DNA of 64,000 bases. Source: Crossaster papposus. Lineage: Eukaryota > Echinodermata > Asteroidea > Velatida > Solasteridae. The notes beneath the pieces were generated by a model. That model was given only the letters and a program-made list of their open reading frames with translations, was not told the DNA's origin and did not search any database. Below are positions 59,881 through 64,000 of the stretch, piece by piece (positions within the stretch are counted from its first letter, which is position 1; each line of letters begins with the position of its first letter). The stretch is from assembly GCA_037893245.1 (NCBI GenBank), contig JBAIAA010000693.1, forward strand, positions 992,001-1,056,000, in the 5' to 3' direction. A program made the translations under genes and the position numbers.

Positions 59881-60770
59881 GCCAACAGTGAAGTCAAAAA
59901 ATAATGCAAATTTGCGCCCGCACCCCTCTTTTGCTTTCTTGCACCCCTTTTTGCTCTTGCCAACAGTGAAGTCATAACATACTGCAAGTTTGCGCCCGCA
60001 CCGCTCTTTTGCTTTCTCGCACCCCTTGTTCTCCGAGTGCCAACAGTGAAGTGTTATAACATACTGCAAGTTTGCGCCCGCACCCCTCTTTTGCTTTCTC
60101 GCACCCCTTTTTGCCCTTGCCAACAGTGAAGTCATAACATACTGCACATTTGCGCCCACACCCCTCTTTTGCTGTCTTGCACCCCTTTTTGCTCTTGCCA
60201 ACAGTGAAGTCATAACATACTGCAAATTTGCGCTTGCACCACTCTTTTGCTTTCTCGCACCCCTTTTTGCTGTCGCCAACAGTGAAGTCATAATATACTG
60301 CAAATTTGCGCTCGCACCCCTCATTTGCTTTTTCGCACCCCCTTTTGCTCTTGCCAACAGTAAAGTCACAACATGCTGTAAATTTGCGCCCGCACCCCTC
60401 TTTTGCTTTCTCGCACCCCTTTTGGCTGTTGTCAACAGTGAAGTCATAACATACTGCACATTTGCGCGCGCAACCCTCTTTTGCTTTCTCGCACTCCTTT
60501 TTGTTCTTGCCAACAGTGAAGTCATAACTTACTGCAAGTTTGCACCCGCACCGCTCTTTTGCTTTCTCGCATCCCTTTTTGCTGTCGCCAACAGTGAAGT
60601 CATAATATACTGCAAATTTGCGCTCGCACCCCTCATTTGCTTTTTCGCACCCCTTTTTGTTCTTGCCAACAGTGAAGTCATAATATACTGCAAATTTGCG
60701 CTTGCACCCCTCATTTGCTTTTTCGCACCCCTTTTTGTTCTTGCCAACAGTGAAGTCATAACATACTGCA
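59881..60770 (+). repeat. ~2975-bp-spaced duplication, copy 1
   Basis: Matches 62856-63744 at about 2975 bp, with AAGTCAAAAAATAATGC, CACCCCTTGTTCTCCGAG and CATAACTTACTGC shared. The second copy has a small deletion (AACATTCGCAC near 63424). Confidence 0.86.
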
Positions 60771-60805
60771 CATTTGCGCCCACACCCCTCTTTTGCTGTC
60801 TTGCA

Positions 60806-61182
60806 CCCCTTTTTGCTCTTGCCAACATTAAAGTCATAACATACTGCAAATTTGCGCCCGCACCCCTCTTTTGCTTTCTCGCACCCTTTTTGGCTGTTGT
60901 CAACAGTGAAGTCATAACATACTGCACATTTGCGCGCGCATCCCTCTTTTGCTTTCTCGCACTCCTTTTTGTTCTTGACAACAGTGAAGTCATAACATAC
61001 TGCAAGTTTGCACCCGCACCGCTCTTTTGCTTTCTCGCATCCCTTTTTGCTGTCGCCAACAGTGAAGTCATAATATACTGCAAATTTGCGCTCGCACCCC
61101 TCATTTGCTTTTTCGCACCCCTTTTTGTTCTTGCCAACAGTGAAGTCATAATATACTGCAAATTTGCGCTCGCACCCCTCAT
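60806..61182 (+). repeat. 6-monomer tandem unit (468 bp), copy 1
   Basis: Matches 61274-61650 at offset 468 bp (6 x 78): CAACATTAAAG, CACCCTTTTTGGCTG, GCGCGCGCATCC, CTTGACAACAG and GTTTGCACCCGCACC in the same order. The last monomer of each period differs. Confidence 0.86.
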
Positions 61183-61222
61183 TTGCTTTCTCGCATCCCT
61201 TTTTGCTGTCGCCAACAGTGAA

Positions 61223-62871
61223 GTCATAACATACTGCAAATTTGCGCCCGCACACCTCTTTTGCTTTTTTACACCCCTTTTTGCTCTTGCCAACATTAAA
61301 GTCATAACATACTGCAAATTTGCGCCCGCACCCCTCTTTTGCTTTCTCGCACCCTTTTTGGCTGTTGTCAACAGTGAAGTCATAACATACTGCACATTTG
61401 CGCGCGCATCCCTCTTTTGCTTTCTCGCACTCCTTTTTGTTCTTGACAACAGTGAAGTCATAACATACGGCAAGTTTGCACCCGCACCGCTCTTTTGCTT
61501 TCTCGCATCCCTTTTTGCTGTCGCCAACAGTGAAGCCATAATATACTGCAAATTTGCGCTCGCACCCCTCATTTGCTTTTTCGCACCCCTTTTTGTTCTT
61601 GCCAACAGTGAAGTCATAATATACTGCAAATTTGCGCTCGCACCCCTCATTTGCTTTTTCGCACCCCTTTTTGTTCTTGCCAACAGTGAAGTCATAACAT
61701 ACTGCAAGTTTGCGCCCGGACCGCTCTTTTGCTCTCCCACACCCCTTTTTCTCCGAGTGCCAACAGTGAAGTGTTATAACGTTCTGCAAATTTGCGCTCG
61801 CACCACTCTTTTGCTTTCTCACCCCTTTTTGCTCTTGCCAACAGTGAAGTCACAACATACTGCAAATTTGCGCCCGCACCCCTCTTTTTGCTTTCTCGCA
61901 CCCCTTTTTGCTCTTGCCAACAGTGAAGTCATAACATACTGCAAATTTGCGCCCGCTCCCCTCTTTTGCTTTCTCGCATCCCTTTTTGCTGTCGCCAACA
62001 GTGAAGTCATAATATACTGCAAATTTGCGCTCGCACCCATCATTTGCTTTTTCGCACCCCCTTTTGCTCTTGCCAACAGTAAAGTCACAACATGCTGCAA
62101 ATTTGCGCCCGCACCCTTCTTTTCCTTTCTTGCACCACTTTTTGCTGTTGTCAACAGTGAAGTCATAACATACTGCACATTTGCGCCCGCACCCCTCTTT
62201 TGCTTTCTCGCACCCCTTTTTGTTCTTGCCAACAGTGAAGTCATAACATACTGCAAGTTTGCGCCCGCACTGCTCTTTTGCTTTCTCGCACCCCTTTTTC
62301 TCCGAGTGCCAACAGTGAAGTGTTATAACATACTGCAAATTTGCGCTCGCACCACTCTTTTGCTTTCTCGCACCCCTTTTTGCTCTTGCCAACAGTGAAG
62401 TCAAAACATAATGCAAGTTTGCGCCCGCACCCCTCTTTTGCTTTCTCGCACCCCTTTTTGCTCTTGCCAACAGTGAAGTCATAACATACTGCAAATTTGC
62501 GCCCGCACCCCTCTTTTGCTTTCTTGCACCCCTTTTTGCTGTTGCCAACAGTGAAGTCATAACATACTGCAAACTTGCGCCCGCTCCCCTCTTTTGCTTT
62601 CTCGCATCCCTTTTTGCTGTCCCCAACAGTGAAGTCATAATATACTGCAAATTTGCGCCCGCACCCCTCTTTTGCTTTATCGCACCTCTTTTTGCTCTTG
62701 CCAACAGTAAAGTCATAACATACTGCAAATTTGCGCCCGCACCCCTCTTTTGCTTTCTCGCACCCCTTTTTGCTGTTGTCAACAGTGAAGTCATAACATA
62801 CTGCAAATTTGCGCCCGCACCGCTCTTTTGCTTTATCGCACCCCTTTTTGCCCTTGCCAACAGTGAAGTCA
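61223..62871 (+). repeat. 3213-bp-spaced duplication, copy 2
   Basis: Counterpart of 58010-59658. It has ACATACGGC near 61466 and GCACCACTTTTTGC near 62135. It ends where the sequence jumps to match 59881 onward. Confidence 0.88.
61274..61650 (+). repeat. 6-monomer tandem unit (468 bp), copy 2
   Basis: Partner of 60806-61182. It overlaps the 3213-bp-spaced copy, so this stretch has matches at both 468 and 3213 bp. Confidence 0.86.
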
Positions 62872-63744
62872 AAAAATAATGCAAGTTTGCGCCCGCACCT
62901 CTCTTTTGCTTTCTTGCACCCCTTTTTGCTCTTGCCAACAGTGAAGTCATAACATACTGCAAGTTTGCGCCCGCACCGCTCTTTTGCTTTCTCGCACCCC
63001 TTGTTCTCCGAGTGCCAACAGTGAAGTGTTATAACATACTGCAAGTTTGCGCCCGAACCCCTCTTTTGCTTTCTCGCACCCCTTTTTGCCCTTGCCAACA
63101 GTGAAGTCATAACATACTGCACATTTGCGCCCACACCCCTCTTTTGCTGTCTTGCACCCCTTTTTGCTCTTGCCAACAGTGAAGTCATAACATACTGCAA
63201 ATTTGCGCTTGCACCACTCTTTTGCTTTCTCGCACCCCTTTTTGCTGTCGCCAACAGTGAAGTCATAATATACTGCAAATTTGCGCTCGCACCCCTCATT
63301 TGCTTTTTCGCACCCCCTTTTGCTCTTGCCAACAGTAAAGTCACAACATGCTGTAAATTTGCGCCCGCACCCCTCTTTTGCTTTCTCGCACCCCTTTTGG
63401 CTGTTGTCAACAGTGAAGTCATAACATTCGCACATTTGCGCGCGCAACCCTCTTTTGCTTTCACGCACTCCTTTTTGTTCTTGCCAACAGTGAAGTCATA
63501 ACTTACTGCAAGTTTGCACCCGCACCGCTCTTTTGCTTTCTCGCATCCCTTTTTGCTGTCGCCAACAGTGAAGTCATAATATACTGCAAATTTGCGCTCG
63601 CACCCCTCATTTGCTTTTTCGCACCCCTTTTTGTTCTTGCCAACAGTGAAGTCATAATATACTGCAAATTTGCGCTCGCACCCCTCATTTGCTTTTTCGC
63701 ACCCCTTTTTGTTCTTGCCAACAGTGAAGTCATAACATACTGCA
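62856..63744 (+). repeat. ~2975-bp-spaced duplication, copy 2
   Basis: Counterpart of 59881-60770. Together with 61223-62871 it shows that the last 3 kb is a re-assembled copy of 58.0-60.8 kb from which a short stretch (about 59659-59880) was dropped. Confidence 0.86.
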
Positions 63745-64000
63745 AGTTTGCGCCCGGACCGCTCTTTTGCTATCCCACACCCCTTTTTCTCCGAGTGCCA
63801 ACAGTGAAGTGTTATAACGTTCTGCAAATTTGCGCTCGCACCACTCTTTTGCTTTCTCACCCCTTTTTGCTCTTGCCAACAGTGAAGTCACAACATACTG
63901 CAAATTTGCGCCCGCACCCCTCTTTTTGCTTTCTCGCACCCCGTTTTGCTCTTGCCAACAGTGAAGTCATAACATACTGCAAATTTGCGCCCGCTCCCCT
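63745..64000 (+). repeat. Array continues to the window end
   Basis: The last monomers contain the seventh indel-marked monomer (63852) and GCTATCCCACACC near 63769. They resemble 61.7-61.95 kb. The window stops in the middle of a GCTCCCCT monomer with no sign of an array boundary. Confidence 0.9.

Larger units (their letters stand above)
1..64000 (+). repeat. Satellite DNA array, ~78-bp monomer, continuous across the window
   Basis: The window reads throughout as head-to-tail copies of one monomer of about 78 bp. Landmarks in order are GTGAAGTCATAACATACTGC, the palindrome GCAAATTTGC, GCCCGCACCCCTC, TTTTGCTTTCTCGCACCCC and TTTTTGCTCTTGCCAACA. The consensus composition is about A15 C27 G11 T25, which is 49% GC and two-thirds pyrimidine on the plus strand. 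No reversed monomer and no stretch of other sequence was found, so there is no gene-bearing interval to annotate. The plus strand is assigned only to state monomer orientation. Arrays of this size with nested higher-order repeats are typical of eukaryotic heterochromatin; centromeric function cannot be inferred from sequence alone. Confidence 0.97.

Noticed and set aside
59972..61822. 616-codon minus-strand frame with regular Cys and Lys, like a secreted Cys-rich repeat protein
   Set aside because: The Cys spacing is simply the 26-codon period, and sites vary as in the non-coding frames.
60422..62398. 658-codon plus-strand frame resembling a repetitive hydrophobic membrane protein
   Set aside because: Two minus-strand frames are open over the same bases. 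The hydrophobic character comes from the T- and C-rich strand, and no signal peptide, unique domain or conserved end is present.
1..64000. CRISPR array
   Set aside because: Repeats are contiguous ~78-bp monomers with no unique spacers, no leader and no cas genes.
1..64000. G-quadruplex or i-motif forming array
   Set aside because: GGGG runs on the minus strand are separated by about 17 bases, beyond canonical loop lengths; only weak non-canonical structures are conceivable.
1..64000. CENP-B box
   Set aside because: I found no segment with the essential TTCG....A..CGGG pattern in the consensus A or B monomers.
1..64000. Transposon, LTR, tRNA or rRNA insertion
   Set aside because: Looked for breaks in the monomer rhythm; every irregularity (67, 76, 77, 79, 99, 101 bp) is explained by indels of satellite sequence.
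1..64000. Bacterial or phage origin with promoters, ribosome binding sites and terminators
   Set aside because: No gene-like organisation exists; any -10/-35-like or hairpin match would recur hundreds of times with the monomer and carries no information.

Overview
The whole window, from base 1 to base 64000, is the interior of one satellite DNA array. A monomer of about 78 bp repeats head to tail, always in the same orientation, roughly 810-820 times (window length divided by mean period). I found no unique sequence, transposon, tRNA, rRNA, CRISPR array or credible protein gene, and both ends of the window lie inside the array. This fits constitutive heterochromatin (centromeric, pericentromeric or subtelomeric) of a eukaryotic nuclear genome assembled from long reads. 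Nothing in the sequence identifies the species, and a prokaryotic origin is very unlikely.

There are two main monomer types. Type A is 78 bp and carries the segment TCTTGCCAACAGTGAAGTCAT. Type B is 82 bp: the same core, GCCAACAGTGAAG, is flanked by CCGAGT on the left and TGTTAT on the right, adding 2 bp on each side. Rarer lengths are 79, 77, 76, 67, 99 and 101 bp. The monomer contains an older internal repeat of about 21 bp built on CGCACCCC followed by a T tract and TGC. It also holds the 10-bp palindrome GCAAATTTGC.

Above the monomer there is clear higher-order repeat (HOR) structure that changes along the window. (1) 1-3612 recurs at 15976-19669; inside it, a block with a 79-bp run and unusually diverged monomers occurs three times (867, 13918, 16842). 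(2) 4016-13607 is a 61-monomer unit (4794 bp) in tandem duplicate, itself holding a 13-monomer unit (1026 bp) in tandem duplicate. (3) About 18.3-33 kb is built from a 15-monomer core of constant length (1182 bp, five copies) separated by fillers of a few fixed lengths, and contains a 4816-bp tandem duplication. (4) About 33.5-44 kb has offsets of 2444, 3149, 1496 and 4485 bp and a rare 76-bp rearranged monomer. (5) About 44-64 kb has offsets of 3.2-5.3 kb, local 3-, 5- and 6-mer expansions, and a distinctive indel-marked monomer in seven copies.

Many long open frames are present, the longest 809 codons on the minus strand at 7423-9852. They follow from 78 being 3 x 26 and from the consensus lacking stops in three of six frames. 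They overlap on both strands and typically end at type B monomers, so none is annotated as a gene. Offsets were derived by matching coordinates of shared variants by eye; block edges are accurate to about one monomer and no percentage identities were calculated.
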